Counted from the stretch's first letter, positions 26,720 to 34,840 are shown. The stretch: DNA of 64,000 nucleotides from Chloroflexota bacterium (GCA_038040195.1 JBBPIR010000001.1:1-64000); one strand, 5' to 3'. The notes: generated by a model not told the origin, from the letters alone. Translations and numbers: made by a program.

Positions 26720-28105
26720 ATGACGACTGAAGCCGCCGCAGGACCGATGCTCGACGAGCGCGCTGAGGACTCCGCCGTATGGCTTGCGCGCCGAGCCGGC
26801 ATCCCTGCCGTGTGGGCGCGCTACACGGAGCTCGTCGTGGACCGCGGGGAGGGGTCGTGGGTTGTCACCCACGATGGGGATCGGTACCTGGACTACACGT
26901 GCGGGATCGGCGTCACGAACACCGGGCACGCCCATCCCCGGGTGGCGGCGGCCATCGCCGAGCAGGCCGGGAAGATCATCCACGCCCAGCAGAACATCCT
27001 GTATCACAAGCCCGGGCTGGAGCTACACGAGCGGTTGCCGCGCTACTTCCCGGAGGCGCGAGGGGACGCGGCGCCAGGGCGGGAAGACGAGGCCCGCGGC
27101 GACATCGGTCTGTTCCTGTCGAACTCCGGCGCGGAGGCCATCGAGGCGGCGGTCAAGCTGGCCAAGATCGCGACCCATCGGCCGGCGATCGTGGCGTTCC
27201 GGGGCGGGTTCCACGGCCGGACTCACGGAACGATGTCGCTCACCTCGTCCGCGATCAAGAACCGCGGTCATTACGAGCCGCTGCTGGCCAGCGCCTATTT
27301 CGCGCCGTACCCGTATCCGTTGCGCAACCCGACCGGGCAGTCCGAGGAGGCGGCGTTGGCCTGGACGATGGCGCAGCTGGACGAGCTGTTCGCCACGCTG
27401 GTGTATCCGGAGGACGTGGCCGCGTTCCTGGTCGAGCCGGTGCTCGGGGAGGGCGGGTACGTGGTCCCACCCGACAGCTTCCTCCCCGCCCTGCGGGAGC
27501 TGGCCGACCGCCACGGGATCCTGCTCATCGTCGACGAGGTGCAGTCCGGCTACGGACGCACGGGCCGATTCTTCGCCACCGAGTGGAGTGGCATCCGGCC
27601 CGACATCGTGGTCATGGCCAAGGGCATTGCGTCGGGCATGCCACTGTCGGGGATCCTCGCTCCCAGCGACCTGCTGGCCAAGTTCCCGCCCGGTGGCCAC
27701 GGCGGGACGTACGGCGGCAACGCGGTGTCCTGCGCGGCGGCCCTCGCGACCCTCGACGTGTTCGAGGACGAGGGCCTGGTCGCCCGAGCCGAAACGCTCG
27801 GCCATCGGCTCCTCAACGGCCTGCGCAACGCCGCCGCCGGCCATCCCCAGGTGGCGGAGGTTCGCGGCCGCGGCCTGATGGTCGGCATCGAGTTCGCAGA
27901 TCCCGAGACCCTCGCCCCCCGCCCCGACCTGGCCAAGGCGGTCCTCACCGAGGCGCTCATTCATCGGCTCCTGCTCCTGTCCTGCGGCACTTGGGGCCAG
28001 GTCGTCCGCATCATCCCGCCCCTCGTGACCACCGAAGGGGAAGTGGATCAGGCCATCTCCATCATCTCCGCCGCCCTCGCCTCCGCCCTCGCCGCCCAGC
28101 CCTGA
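26720..28105 (+). CDS. Class III PLP aminotransferase (4-aminobutyrate/putrescine type)
   Basis: The product has 461 residues. Family segments are LDYTCGIGVTNTGHAHPRV, SNSGAEAIEAAVKLAK, FRGGFHGRTHGTMSLT, IVDEVQSGYGRTG and the PLP lysine in VVMAKGIASGMPLSG. These enzymes move an omega-amino group from GABA, putrescine or ornithine to 2-oxoglutarate. Its place 29 bp after potC suggests catabolism of the imported polyamine. Exact substrate cannot be read from sequence. Confidence 0.88.
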   Translation: MTTEAAAGPMLDERAEDSAVWLARRAGIPAVWARYTELVVDRGEGSWVVTHDGDRYLDYTCGIGVTNTGHAHPRVAAAIAEQAGKIIHAQQNILYHKPGLELHERLPRYFPEARGDAAPGREDEARGDIGLFLSNSGAEAIEAAVKLAKIATHRPAIVAFRGGFHGRTHGTMSLTSSAIKNRGHYEPLLASAYFAPYPYPLRNPTGQSEEAALAWTMAQLDELFATLVYPEDVAAFLVEPVLGEGGYVVPPDSFLPALRELADRHGILLIVDEVQSGYGRTGRFFATEWSGIRPDIVVMAKGIASGMPLSGILAPSDLLAKFPPGGHGGTYGGNAVSCAAALATLDVFEDEGLVARAETLGHRLLNGLRNAAAGHPQVAEVRGRGLMVGIEFADPETLAPRPDLAKAVLTEALIHRLLLLSCGTWGQVVRIIPPLVTTEGEVDQAISIISAALASALAAQP

Positions 28106-28131
28106 CGGTCAAGGGCGCTGCGTCGGGCGGA

Positions 28132-28148
28132 TGTACATGACATGTACA
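28132..28148. promoter_or_regulatory. Perfect 17-bp palindrome, candidate operator
   Basis: TGTACATG and CATGTACA flank a single A. Further TGTACA or GTACATG words occur at about 28205 and 28287, all ahead of the HTH gene at 28349, suggesting an autoregulated promoter region. The remainder of 28106-28348 holds no gene. Confidence 0.6.
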
Positions 28149-28348
28149 CATCGGCCAAGAAATCGGAGCGCTGCCCCGTTGCGAGCCCTGAAGGCGTCGG
28201 TTTTGTACACAGGGTGACCGTAATCAACCAAAACTGGGCCCGCGGGACCGATTTCTAATAGGACCGCAAGGAAATGTGGCCGATCCGTACATGTGATGGA
28301 CAACGGGGCGGTCACCAACAGTTAAGCCGGCCGAACCACCATCGGCCC

Positions 28349-28996
28349 GTGGCAAACCGGGAGCAACGGTTGGCACGCGCGACGTGGTGGATGGGCCGCG
28401 ACCTGGATGACGCCGCGGGCGAGCTTCGCCACGCGAGACGACGTGCGGGCCTGACCGCGCAGGCCGTGGCATCGGTGCTGGGGGTGTCACACCCGACGGT
28501 TCTTCGCAACGAGCGCGGATATCGGGGAATACCGCCGATCCTCTTAGCCAGACATGCCGCGGTGGTAGGCCTGCGGGCTCGGATTAGGCTTTACCCCGAG
28601 GGCGAGGCGATACGGGATGCGGGGCAGGTGGCATTGATTCGGCGTTTCCGTGAGCAGGTGGGTGAGCCGGGGAGCTGGGCCTTCGAGGTCCCGATCCCGC
28701 GCGCTGGCAATCAGCGGGCACTGGACGCGGTGCTGACGGTGGCCGGCGGGCGAATCGGTCTGGAGTTCTACACCCGACTCGCGGATGTCCAGGCTCAACT
28801 CCGGGCGGCCAACCTGAAGAAGCGCGACGCGGAGCTGGAACGCCTGGTCGTGGTCGTCCAAGCGACCCGAGCTAACCGGCGCGCGCTACGGGAAGCGGGG
28901 ACGGTCCTGGTGGACTTTCCGAGGAGCGGCCGGCGTCTCCTCACAGCTATGGCAGCCGGGGAGCTCCCGCCGGCCAACGGCGTGATCCTGTTCTAG
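28349..28996 (+). CDS. HTH (XRE-like) protein with C-terminal unknown domain
   Basis: The product has 215 residues. Residues ~20-60 form an XRE helix-turn-helix (ELRHARRRAGLTAQAVASVLGVSHPTVLRNERG). The C-terminal ~130 residues have PIPRAGNQRALDAVLTVAGGRIGLEFYTRLAD and LVVVVQATRANRRALREAGTVLVDF, reminiscent of a nuclease-fold or regulator core of unknown role. The GTG at 28349 is a judgement; other starts exist upstream and downstream. Palindromes upstream suggest autoregulation. Confidence 0.65.
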   Translation: MANREQRLARATWWMGRDLDDAAGELRHARRRAGLTAQAVASVLGVSHPTVLRNERGYRGIPPILLARHAAVVGLRARIRLYPEGEAIRDAGQVALIRRFREQVGEPGSWAFEVPIPRAGNQRALDAVLTVAGGRIGLEFYTRLADVQAQLRAANLKKRDAELERLVVVVQATRANRRALREAGTVLVDFPRSGRRLLTAMAAGELPPANGVILF

Positions 28997-29015
28997 GAGC
29001 GCACTAACCGCGCAC

Positions 29016-29309
29016 CTAGCGGTAGCGCTCGAGGCGCTCCAGGATGGCGTTGGCCCGTGCCCAGTCAGCCTCGGTGGGCTGCTCCCCGGGGTGCAGGTGG
29101 AGGATCGGCACCACGTTCCAGGCGGGGCCGTCCCGATGCGGAATGTGGATCCCCAGGTCGCCCCGATCGAGGAGCGCCACGACGCTGGCCCCGCCCGCCC
29201 CGCCGTCGGTCACGGCCCGCTCGAGGCTGTCGACGAAGGCCTCCGCACCACCGAACTCGAGACCGATCCGCATCGCCATCAGCCCGGACTCCGGCAGTTG
29301 GATGGTCAT
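29016..29309 (-). CDS. Small hypothetical protein
   Basis: The product has 97 residues with balanced, globular composition (MRIGLEFGGAEAFVDSLERAV, LGIHIPHRDGPAWNVVPILH). No family is recognised. It follows the small membrane protein gene by 16 bp on the same strand and is probably co-transcribed with it. Confidence 0.5.
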   Translation of the reverse strand: MTIQLPESGLMAMRIGLEFGGAEAFVDSLERAVTDGGAGGASVVALLDRGDLGIHIPHRDGPAWNVVPILHLHPGEQPTEADWARANAILERLERYR

Positions 29310-29325
29310 CCCGCCGCCTGAAGGG

Positions 29326-29745
29326 TCACGCCGCCACCAGGTCCAGCAGCCAGCTGAACACGACCGCGCTGCCGATGACCATCAGCACGATCCCCAGGAT
29401 GACGACCGCGAACCCAAAACCGCTGGCCCAGACTGGGATGCGGCCCTCGCCGGCGGGCACCGGCACGTCATACGGAGCCGCGATCCAGGTGGCCAGCGCG
29501 TCGCCGTCGACCCGGGTCTCAACGTCCTCGTCGAACGGCATGACCACGACCCGCTCCCGGCCGGTGCTCTCCACCGACCCCGGCTCGGCCAGGAGGAGGA
29601 CGCGGGGCATATCGGCCTGGCTGAGGAGGATGGCGTGGTCGCCGGACGCGCTGGTCAACGCTTGGGCCTCGATCACGCCGCGACCCACGGGGACCCTCTC
29701 CGCCTGCCCGCCGACGCCGCCCGCGTTGCCCACGCAGCCGAGCAT
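29326..29745 (-). CDS. Small membrane protein of unknown function
   Basis: The product has 139 residues: a soluble N-terminal ~105 residues and one C-terminal membrane helix (ASGFGFAVVILGIVLMVIGSAVVFSWLL). No family is recognised. It is upstream of, and same strand as, the small gene ending at 29016. Confidence 0.5.
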   Translation of the reverse strand: MLGCVGNAGGVGGQAERVPVGRGVIEAQALTSASGDHAILLSQADMPRVLLLAEPGSVESTGRERVVVMPFDEDVETRVDGDALATWIAAPYDVPVPAGEGRIPVWASGFGFAVVILGIVLMVIGSAVVFSWLLDLVAA

Positions 29746-29756
29746 ACCCGCATGGA

Positions 29757-30137
29757 CTAGTACGACAGGACCGATACGCCCTGCCGCTCGAAATCGGCTC
29801 GATTCCGGGTGACCACGGTCGCACCCAGGCTGGCGGCAACGGCGGCGATAAGTGCGTCACCAAGTCCTTGCTTCCCATCGGCGCGGTGTCGCGCCAGGCG
29901 AGATGCCCCCGCCCACCGGGCAGCGTCAGGCGATGTCGAGACGAACTCCAAGGGTTGGAGGACTGCGGAAACGGCCGCCAAGTGGTCGTCGGTCCCGCCC
30001 GACAAGGCCTCGCATGTCACGACGTCGCAGGTGTAGAACTCGCCGCCGTCCTCGTACAGCTTCGCCAGCAGGGCCATGGCCGGCGGGAATCCATGGGCGT
30101 GATCCACGATGAGAGTTGTGTCGAGGAGGTACCGCAT
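29757..30137 (-). CDS. PIN-domain toxin (VapC family)
   Basis: The product has 126 residues. Acidic PIN residues are seen in MRYLLDTTLIVDHA, CEALSGG, GLGDALIAAVA and the strand VVTRNRADF. VapC proteins are Mg-dependent RNases held inactive by their antitoxin. Its ATG follows the antitoxin stop directly with no gap. Confidence 0.88.
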   Translation of the reverse strand: MRYLLDTTLIVDHAHGFPPAMALLAKLYEDGGEFYTCDVVTCEALSGGTDDHLAAVSAVLQPLEFVSTSPDAARWAGASRLARHRADGKQGLGDALIAAVAASLGATVVTRNRADFERQGVSVLSY

Positions 30138-30380
30138 TCAGTCCGTCTCCTCCTCGCGCAGATCGCGGACCCACTGGAGAACCTCATCGGGGCTCATCCA
30201 GCCCGGCTTGCCGACCATGATCCCAGCCGTCTCGCGGATGGCCTTGCCAAGTCGATCTCGCTTCACCCGGTACGCGACGGCCTCCGCCACGTACCGGCTC
30301 CGCCCCCGCGGGCCGGCCAGCTCGTCCACCTCCCGGAGCAGCTCCACGGGCAGCGTCAAGTTCGTTCTCGCCAGCGCCAT
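30138..30380 (-). CDS. Ribbon-helix-helix antitoxin (VapB family)
   Basis: The product has 80 residues. The N-terminal RNLTLPVELLREVDELAG-like strand-helix (ARTNLTLPVELLREVDELAG) is a ribbon-helix-helix DNA-binding unit, and the acidic tail would embrace the PIN toxin. ATG at 30380 starts MALARTN; six upstream codons are less likely. The palindrome at 30391-30422 is probably its own operator. Confidence 0.85.
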   Translation of the reverse strand: MALARTNLTLPVELLREVDELAGPRGRSRYVAEAVAYRVKRDRLGKAIRETAGIMVGKPGWMSPDEVLQWVRDLREEETD

Positions 30381-30390
30381 ATCCGTCCAA

Positions 30391-30422
30391 GTGTGCAAGA
30401 GTATGCGCCGATACTAGCACAC
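30391..30422. promoter_or_regulatory. Inverted-repeat operator upstream of vapB-like gene
   Basis: Nested arms GTGTGC...GCACAC and AGTAT-GCGCCG-ATACT lie 11 bp before the antitoxin start. The position fits autorepression by the VapBC complex; the region also serves the divergent transporter. Confidence 0.65.
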
Positions 30423-30470
30423 TCCAATAAAGCCGCCGCGCGGTCAGCAGAAGGCTACAGTTGCGCGACG

Positions 30471-31448
30471 GTGTCCGATTCGCCGCCGGTAGCAGCCCAC
30501 CCCGACCGGGTCACGCTCCTCGCCTTCCTGGGCTTGGTCCTGATCGGTGGCGCCAACGCGATCGCCGTCAAGGTGACTGTCCAGGAACTCGCACCGTTCT
30601 GGGGAGCGGCGATGCGCTTCGCGGCCGCAGGCTTCCTGATGCTGGTGCTGGTTGCAGCCATGCGAAGGCCCCTGCCGCGTGGTCGGAGCCTGTGGGGGGC
30701 CGCCCTGTACGGAGTGGTCGGCCCCGCGGCCGGCAATGCCTTTGCGTACGTCGCGCTGCACCAGGGAGTGCCGGTCGGCACCGGCATGGTGCTGATCGCG
30801 CTCACGCCGTTGTTCACGTTCGGCCTGGCCATCGCTCAGGGTCAGGAGCGATTCCACGTCCAGGGGCTGCTCGGAGCGCTGATCGCGCTGGTGGGGATCG
30901 GCGTCGTCTTCGTCGACCAGCTCAGCGCGGACGTGGCGCTGCTACCGCTGCTGCTCTGCATACTGGCGGCCGTGGCTATTGCGGAAGCAGGGATCATCGT
31001 CAAGTGGATCCCACGCAGCGACCCGTTTGCCACCAACGCCGTGGCCATTTTGGTCGCCGCCCTGCCGCTTTTCGTCCTGTCGTGGGTGGCTGGCGAGCCA
31101 CGGGCGCTGCCAATCCAGGCCGCGACGTGGGCCGCCGTCGGCTATGTAGTCGTACTGGGCACGGTGGCCCTCTTCGCGTTGTACGTCTTCACCCTGCAGC
31201 GTTGGACGGCCTCCGCGGTTTCGTACATGACGCTCGTGATGCCGCTTGTAACGGTGACCCTGGGCGCCGTGCTCCTCGGCGAACAAATCACGCCGTCGTT
31301 CCTGCTTGGCGGCGCGGTGATCCTGGGCGGCGTCTACGTCGGCGCTTTCCTGAAGATCCGGCCGCGACGCTCTTCGGCGTCCAGCCTTCCGGAGTGCCTT
31401 CCGATTGACGCGAGCGCCGAGGCCGAACCGGAGGCGGCTCGCGCCTGA
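30471..31448 (+). CDS. EamA/DMT-family transporter
   Basis: The product has 325 residues and about ten membrane helices arranged as two EamA halves (LLAFLGLVLIGGANAIAVKV, LWGAALYGVVGPAAGNAFAYVAL, VAIAEAGIIVKWIP, VVLGTVALFALYVFTLQ, SYMTLVMPLVTVTLGAVLLGE). Such proteins export metabolites or amino acids. GTG at 30471 is the only start that avoids ~200 unrelated codons. Confidence 0.88.
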   Translation: MSDSPPVAAHPDRVTLLAFLGLVLIGGANAIAVKVTVQELAPFWGAAMRFAAAGFLMLVLVAAMRRPLPRGRSLWGAALYGVVGPAAGNAFAYVALHQGVPVGTGMVLIALTPLFTFGLAIAQGQERFHVQGLLGALIALVGIGVVFVDQLSADVALLPLLLCILAAVAIAEAGIIVKWIPRSDPFATNAVAILVAALPLFVLSWVAGEPRALPIQAATWAAVGYVVVLGTVALFALYVFTLQRWTASAVSYMTLVMPLVTVTLGAVLLGEQITPSFLLGGAVILGGVYVGAFLKIRPRRSSASSLPECLPIDASAEAEPEAARA

Positions 31449-31463
31449 CGAGAACCGCCTGAC

Positions 31464-32378
31464 CTAGGCGTCCAGCAGGGCGAGACTGGGGGCGAGGGCG
31501 CGGATGCTGTCCGCGGTGATCGGATCGAGGACCAGCTGGACGTGGCCAATCCCCTCGTCCGCGAAGGCGCGCAGCGCCGCCGCGAGCACCGCCGGCTCCC
31601 CGGAGATGGCTTCCGCGGTGGGACGGTCCGGGTTGCCCTGGGGTCCGCCCCGCGCGCCGGGCAAGGCCACCAGCACGGCGACCGTCCGCTCCAACGTCGC
31701 CGGGTCGCGACCGGCCGCCCGGCACGCGGCGTCCACCTGGTCACGAATCGGCCGATACCCCTCGGGCGAGTTACCGAACCAGCTGAACCATGCGTTCCAG
31801 GACTGCACGTGCGGGAGGGTGATGGCCAGCATCCGCTCCCCGATCGAGCCCACCATGAGCGGCGGGCCCTCGAGACGCGGCCCACGCGGCAAGAGCTCGG
31901 CATCGGTAATCCGGTAGTAATCCCCCGCAAAGTCGCATCGGCCATCATGGAGGAGGGTCCGAATGATGGTGAAGGCTTCCTCGAAGCGGCTGACCCGATG
32001 ATCGAAGGGATACCCGTAGGCCAGGTACTCGGCCTCGTTCCAGCCTGCGCCCAGGCCCAGGATCAGGCGCCCGCCCGAGATCTCGTCCAGGGTGGCGGCC
32101 TTCTTGGCCAGCATGGCGGGGTTGTGGAACGAGGTGGCCGCTACCAGGGGGCCCAGTTCAATGCGCTCGGTGACGGCGGCGATGGCCGCCAGCTGGGTCC
32201 ACGCCTCCCACGGTCCGCGGGCGGGCTGGTCTTCGTATCGGTACAGGAGGTGGTCGCCCACCCAGATCGAGTCCAGGCCGATGTCCTCCGCCGCGCGCGC
32301 CATCTCGCGCAAGTCCGCCCAGCGCGGCACCCACTCGACCTCGGGGAGCTGCACCCCCACTTTCAACGGACGCGTCAT
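31464..32378 (-). CDS. LLM-class F420/flavin-dependent oxidoreductase
   Basis: The product has 304 residues. Family marks are VGVQLPEVEWVPRWADLREMARAAEDIGLDSIWVGDHL, ATSFHNPAMLAKKAATLDEISGGRLILGLGAGWNEAEY and PLMVGSIGERML. The TIM-barrel fold binds F420H2 or FMN; the substrate is unknown. ATG at 32378 overlaps the upstream methyltransferase stop (ATGA). Confidence 0.9.
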   Translation of the reverse strand: MTRPLKVGVQLPEVEWVPRWADLREMARAAEDIGLDSIWVGDHLLYRYEDQPARGPWEAWTQLAAIAAVTERIELGPLVAATSFHNPAMLAKKAATLDEISGGRLILGLGAGWNEAEYLAYGYPFDHRVSRFEEAFTIIRTLLHDGRCDFAGDYYRITDAELLPRGPRLEGPPLMVGSIGERMLAITLPHVQSWNAWFSWFGNSPEGYRPIRDQVDAACRAAGRDPATLERTVAVLVALPGARGGPQGNPDRPTAEAISGEPAVLAAALRAFADEGIGHVQLVLDPITADSIRALAPSLALLDA

Positions 32379-33100
32379 GCCGCCTCCTCGCGGCGATACA
32401 GGACCACCTGCCATTGGCCCACCCGGCTCCATTGGTGCTCCCGGAAACCGGCCTGGTGCATGAGCCGGTCGACCTTGGTGCGGCGATGGATGTACCAGCG
32501 GTCGGGCCTGCGCTGCACCGCCCAGCCGACGTTATTCACGCGCATGAACGCGCGCATCCACCAGGCATCCACCGGGTAGCTCAGGGCCACCAGCCGCGTG
32601 CCCGGTCGGACCGCCGCCTGCAGGAGCCGATCCACGTAGGGGTAGCAGCAAAGCACATGGTCGAGGGTCACGATGTCGGCGTCAGGCAGCCCGTCCGCCA
32701 GCTCCACCACGTCCCCGTATTGGTGCTGGACCCGATCCGCCACGCCCCGACGTTCCGCCTCGGCCTGGGCCACGGCCAGGTATTCGCGCGACGCGTCAAC
32801 GTCAACCGCGGAAGCCGCCCCGGCCGCCAGCAGCTCCAGGTGGACGATCCCGATGCCCGCCCCTACGTTCAGCAGCCTCGCGCCCTCCACACCCTCGGCC
32901 AGCACCGCGTCCAGCAAGGCCTGCGTGCTCTCGGAGGTCCCGAGCTCCTGCCACTCCTCCAGTTGGGCCTGGGCATCGCGGCCGTCGCAGCCGATCAGCT
33001 CGAGGTCCTCGTCGCAGCAGAAGTGTTCGGGGAGGGCTGGAGGCATGCTGGGATCGTATCGGACGCGGGTCCCATCGGGCGTCAGGAACGCATTGGACAC
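32375..33100 (-). CDS. Class I SAM-dependent methyltransferase
   Basis: The product has 241 residues. SAM motif I is ARLLNVGAGIGIVHLELLAAG (~75-90), the acidic end of strand 2 is VDVDASREYL, and motif IV region is DIVTLDHVLCCYPY. Substrate unknown. It overlaps the LLM oxidoreductase by 4 bp, implying linked function. Confidence 0.85.
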   Translation of the reverse strand: MSNAFLTPDGTRVRYDPSMPPALPEHFCCDEDLELIGCDGRDAQAQLEEWQELGTSESTQALLDAVLAEGVEGARLLNVGAGIGIVHLELLAAGAASAVDVDASREYLAVAQAEAERRGVADRVQHQYGDVVELADGLPDADIVTLDHVLCCYPYVDRLLQAAVRPGTRLVALSYPVDAWWMRAFMRVNNVGWAVQRRPDRWYIHRRTKVDRLMHQAGFREHQWSRVGQWQVVLYRREEAA

Positions 33101-33122
33101 GTCTGTGGGGTTGTGCTATGAT
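33093..33122 (+). promoter_or_regulatory. Strong sigma70-type promoter
   Basis: TTGGAC (33093-33098) and TATGAT (33117-33122) are 18 bp apart, the best promoter match noticed in the window. It would start transcription near 33129, about 195 nt before the DHFR-family gene. Confidence 0.7.
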
Positions 33123-33128
33123 GCACAT

Positions 33129-33230
33129 CTGCTCTGGTGGGAAACCATCAGAGGAGTAGAGAGGCTCCGGAGGCTGGAGGTCCGAAAGGACCGAAAGCAG
33201 TCGGGGTCTTTCGTTATGTCCCAGGTGCGG
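33129..33230 (+). ncRNA. Structured RNA leader of unknown class
   Basis: Directly after the promoter, a 9-bp stem (CTCTGGTGG/CCATCAGAG, 33132-33153) and a 5-bp stem (GGTCC/GGACC, 33179-33192) are each closed by GAAA tetraloops. CGAAAG/CTTTCG (33192-33213) could form an alternative third stem sharing C33192. No ORF or known riboswitch core was recognised. It could be a cis-regulatory leader or a small RNA. Confidence 0.45.
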
Positions 33231-33234
33231 GCAT

Positions 33235-33254
33235 TGATAGCGTATCTGCTATCA
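33235..33254. promoter_or_regulatory. Palindrome TGATAGC-N6-GCTATCA, operator shared with XRE/NTase pair
   Basis: Half-sites and 6-bp spacer equal those of the palindrome at 34821-34840 ahead of the XRE gene. It lies 70 bp before the DHFR-family start and about 105 bp after the predicted transcription start. Confidence 0.6.
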
Positions 33255-33324
33255 GTTCCCTGAACCACCGCTCGACCAGGTTGAGCCACACAAGCCGGGG
33301 ATCCGATCGAAAAGGACACGAGAG

Positions 33325-33936
33325 ATGAGAAAGCTGATCGTGAGCACCTTCCTAACCCTCGACGGGGTCATGCAGGCCCCGGGCGGACCTGGAGAGGACG
33401 ACAGCGGCGGCTTCGCGCACGGTGGCTGGTCGGTTAACTATTGGGACGAGCAGATGGAACAGGTCATGGGCGAGGCGATGAGCGCGCCGTTCGACCTCGT
33501 TCTCGGACGCAAGACCTACGACATCTTCGCCGCATATTGGCCGCACGCCACAGACGAAGCCGGCGCCAAGCCATTGAACGACGCCACCAAGTACGTCGCG
33601 ACGCGGAGTCACCCCACGCTGGAGTGGAGCAAGTCAGTCCTGATCGAGGGAGACGCGGCCGAAGGGATCGCGGCGCTCAAAAAGGAAGATGGGCCAGAGC
33701 TGCAGGTGCATGGCAGCGGGAATCTGATCCAGACGCTCTTGCGCCACAACCTTGTCGACCAGTACCGCCTGTGGGTCTTCCCTCTCGTCATCGGTTCGGG
33801 AAAACGCCTGTTCTCGGACGGCACCATCCCCTCCGGGCTGAAGCTCGTCGACAGCAAGGTCTCCACCACTGGAGTCGTGATCGGTACGTACGAGCCGGCC
33901 GGCGAGATCCTCACAGGATCGTTCGCGCTGAACTGA
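33325..33936 (+). CDS. Dihydrofolate reductase / RibD C-terminal family protein
   Basis: The product has 203 residues: MRKLIVSTFLTLDGVMQAPGG, DLVLGRKTYDIFAAYWP, LQVHGSGNLIQTLLRHNLVDQYRLWVFPLVIGSGKRLF. The fold binds NADPH and reduces pteridine-like or ribityl-pyrimidine substrates; members of this subfamily are mostly uncharacterised. It has a good ribosome site (AAAGGACACGAG) and a long structured leader. Confidence 0.88.
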   Translation: MRKLIVSTFLTLDGVMQAPGGPGEDDSGGFAHGGWSVNYWDEQMEQVMGEAMSAPFDLVLGRKTYDIFAAYWPHATDEAGAKPLNDATKYVATRSHPTLEWSKSVLIEGDAAEGIAALKKEDGPELQVHGSGNLIQTLLRHNLVDQYRLWVFPLVIGSGKRLFSDGTIPSGLKLVDSKVSTTGVVIGTYEPAGEILTGSFALN

Positions 33937-33948
33937 CCGCGCTCGGAA

Positions 33949-34464
33949 TCAGGTGGTCTGATCCAACTCGTCCCGCAGCGCGGACAGGACCTCAACTTCG
34001 ATCAGGTCCTTCGGCCGGCCCGCGGCTCGTTTCATTCGGATCAGCGAGTCGATCGAGGCAATTCGGACTCGAATCCCGCCCAGGTCCGTCTCCTCGGCCG
34101 TCCGTGCCAGCTCGTCGTAACCCGTCGTCCCGCTGGGTGTCCCGAGAATGTCGAGATCTCCGGCATCGGTCATGAAGGTGAACGAGTCGCCGTTTGCCAA
34201 TGTTCGCGCGTCCAGCTGGAAGGGAACGGCCTCGTTGACCCCTCGCAGCCGCGCATGAAGTTCCTGGAGGGCCGTGGCCAGCGCCTCGAGATTGGCACGG
34301 TCGCGGGCATAGCAGATGTCCAGATCGCGGGTGAGACTCGGCGAACCCAACAGGCGGCCCGCGAATGCGCCGATGACCACGAATCGCACCCCGTGGCGGT
34401 CAAGCGTCTCGAGCGCACGAAGCGGATCAAACGCAGTCGGGATTGGGCGGTCCGGGCCGGTCAC
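33949..34464 (-). CDS. Nucleotidyltransferase-fold protein (toxin-like partner of XRE gene)
   Basis: The product has 171 residues. VRFVVIGAFAGRLLGSPSLTRDLDICYARDRAN carries a degenerate nucleotidyltransferase GG/GS-x-DxD-like motif (DLD), and IRVRIASIDSLIRMKRAAGRPKDLIEVEVL is the typical tail of these proteins. Related genes act in toxin-antitoxin systems by transferring nucleotides to tRNA or to the antitoxin. It is encoded 23 bp after the XRE gene. Confidence 0.75.
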   Translation of the reverse strand: MTGPDRPIPTAFDPLRALETLDRHGVRFVVIGAFAGRLLGSPSLTRDLDICYARDRANLEALATALQELHARLRGVNEAVPFQLDARTLANGDSFTFMTDAGDLDILGTPSGTTGYDELARTAEETDLGGIRVRIASIDSLIRMKRAAGRPKDLIEVEVLSALRDELDQTT

Positions 34465-34487
34465 TCAACGCCTCCGACCGCCGCCAC

Positions 34488-34802
34488 TCAGCGCCTCCGG
34501 CCGTCCACCGCGCGCGCCAATCCCGCCGCGTCGGCTACGGCCAATTGAGCCCGTTCAAGTGGTGTGAGCCGCAGCAGCTCGCGAATCTGAGAGCGGTCAA
34601 TCCCTGCCCCGCCCGCCGGAGAGAGCTCGAACGTCATCCCCGAGGCTCGCAGGAGAGCCTCCACGGTCGACCATCGAGGACCCAGGTGTCCGGCCTCGAT
34701 CCGCCCCACCGTCGATTGAGGCATGCCTGCCCGCGATGCAAGCTCTCGCTGACTGAAACCGGCGCTCCGCCGTGCCTCCCGAATGAGTCGCGCGCTCTTC
34801 AT
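34488..34802 (-). CDS. XRE-family helix-turn-helix antitoxin/regulator
   Basis: The product has 104 residues. The HTH is IREARRSAGFSQRELASRAGMPQSTVGRIEAGH; the C-terminus (IRELLRLTPLERAQLAVADAAGL) may contact the partner protein. The palindrome 34821-34840 lies 18 bp before its start, so autoregulation is likely, and the same site occurs at 33235. Confidence 0.82.
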   Translation of the reverse strand: MKSARLIREARRSAGFSQRELASRAGMPQSTVGRIEAGHLGPRWSTVEALLRASGMTFELSPAGGAGIDRSQIRELLRLTPLERAQLAVADAAGLARAVDGRRR

Positions 34803-34820
34803 CGACCGATGATACCAGTC

Positions 34821-34840
34821 TGATAGCAGAACTGCTATCG
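34821..34840. promoter_or_regulatory. Palindromic operator of the XRE/NTase pair
   Basis: GATAGCAG-AA-CTGCTATC is a perfect 8+2+8 inverted repeat within TGATAGC-N6-GCTATCG, just upstream of the XRE start on the minus strand. Confidence 0.7.

Noticed and set aside
33179-33220. SRP RNA-like motif (GGTCCGAAAGGACC...GCAGTC)
   Set aside because: The tetraloop and asymmetric-loop bases differ from the conserved SRP domain; only the hairpin shape is alike.
33195-33300. Possible tRNA on the minus strand (D-arm-like GTGGCTCAACCTGGTCGAGC)
   Set aside because: No acceptor stem pairing and no T-loop TTCGAAT follow at the right distance; only a short resemblance.
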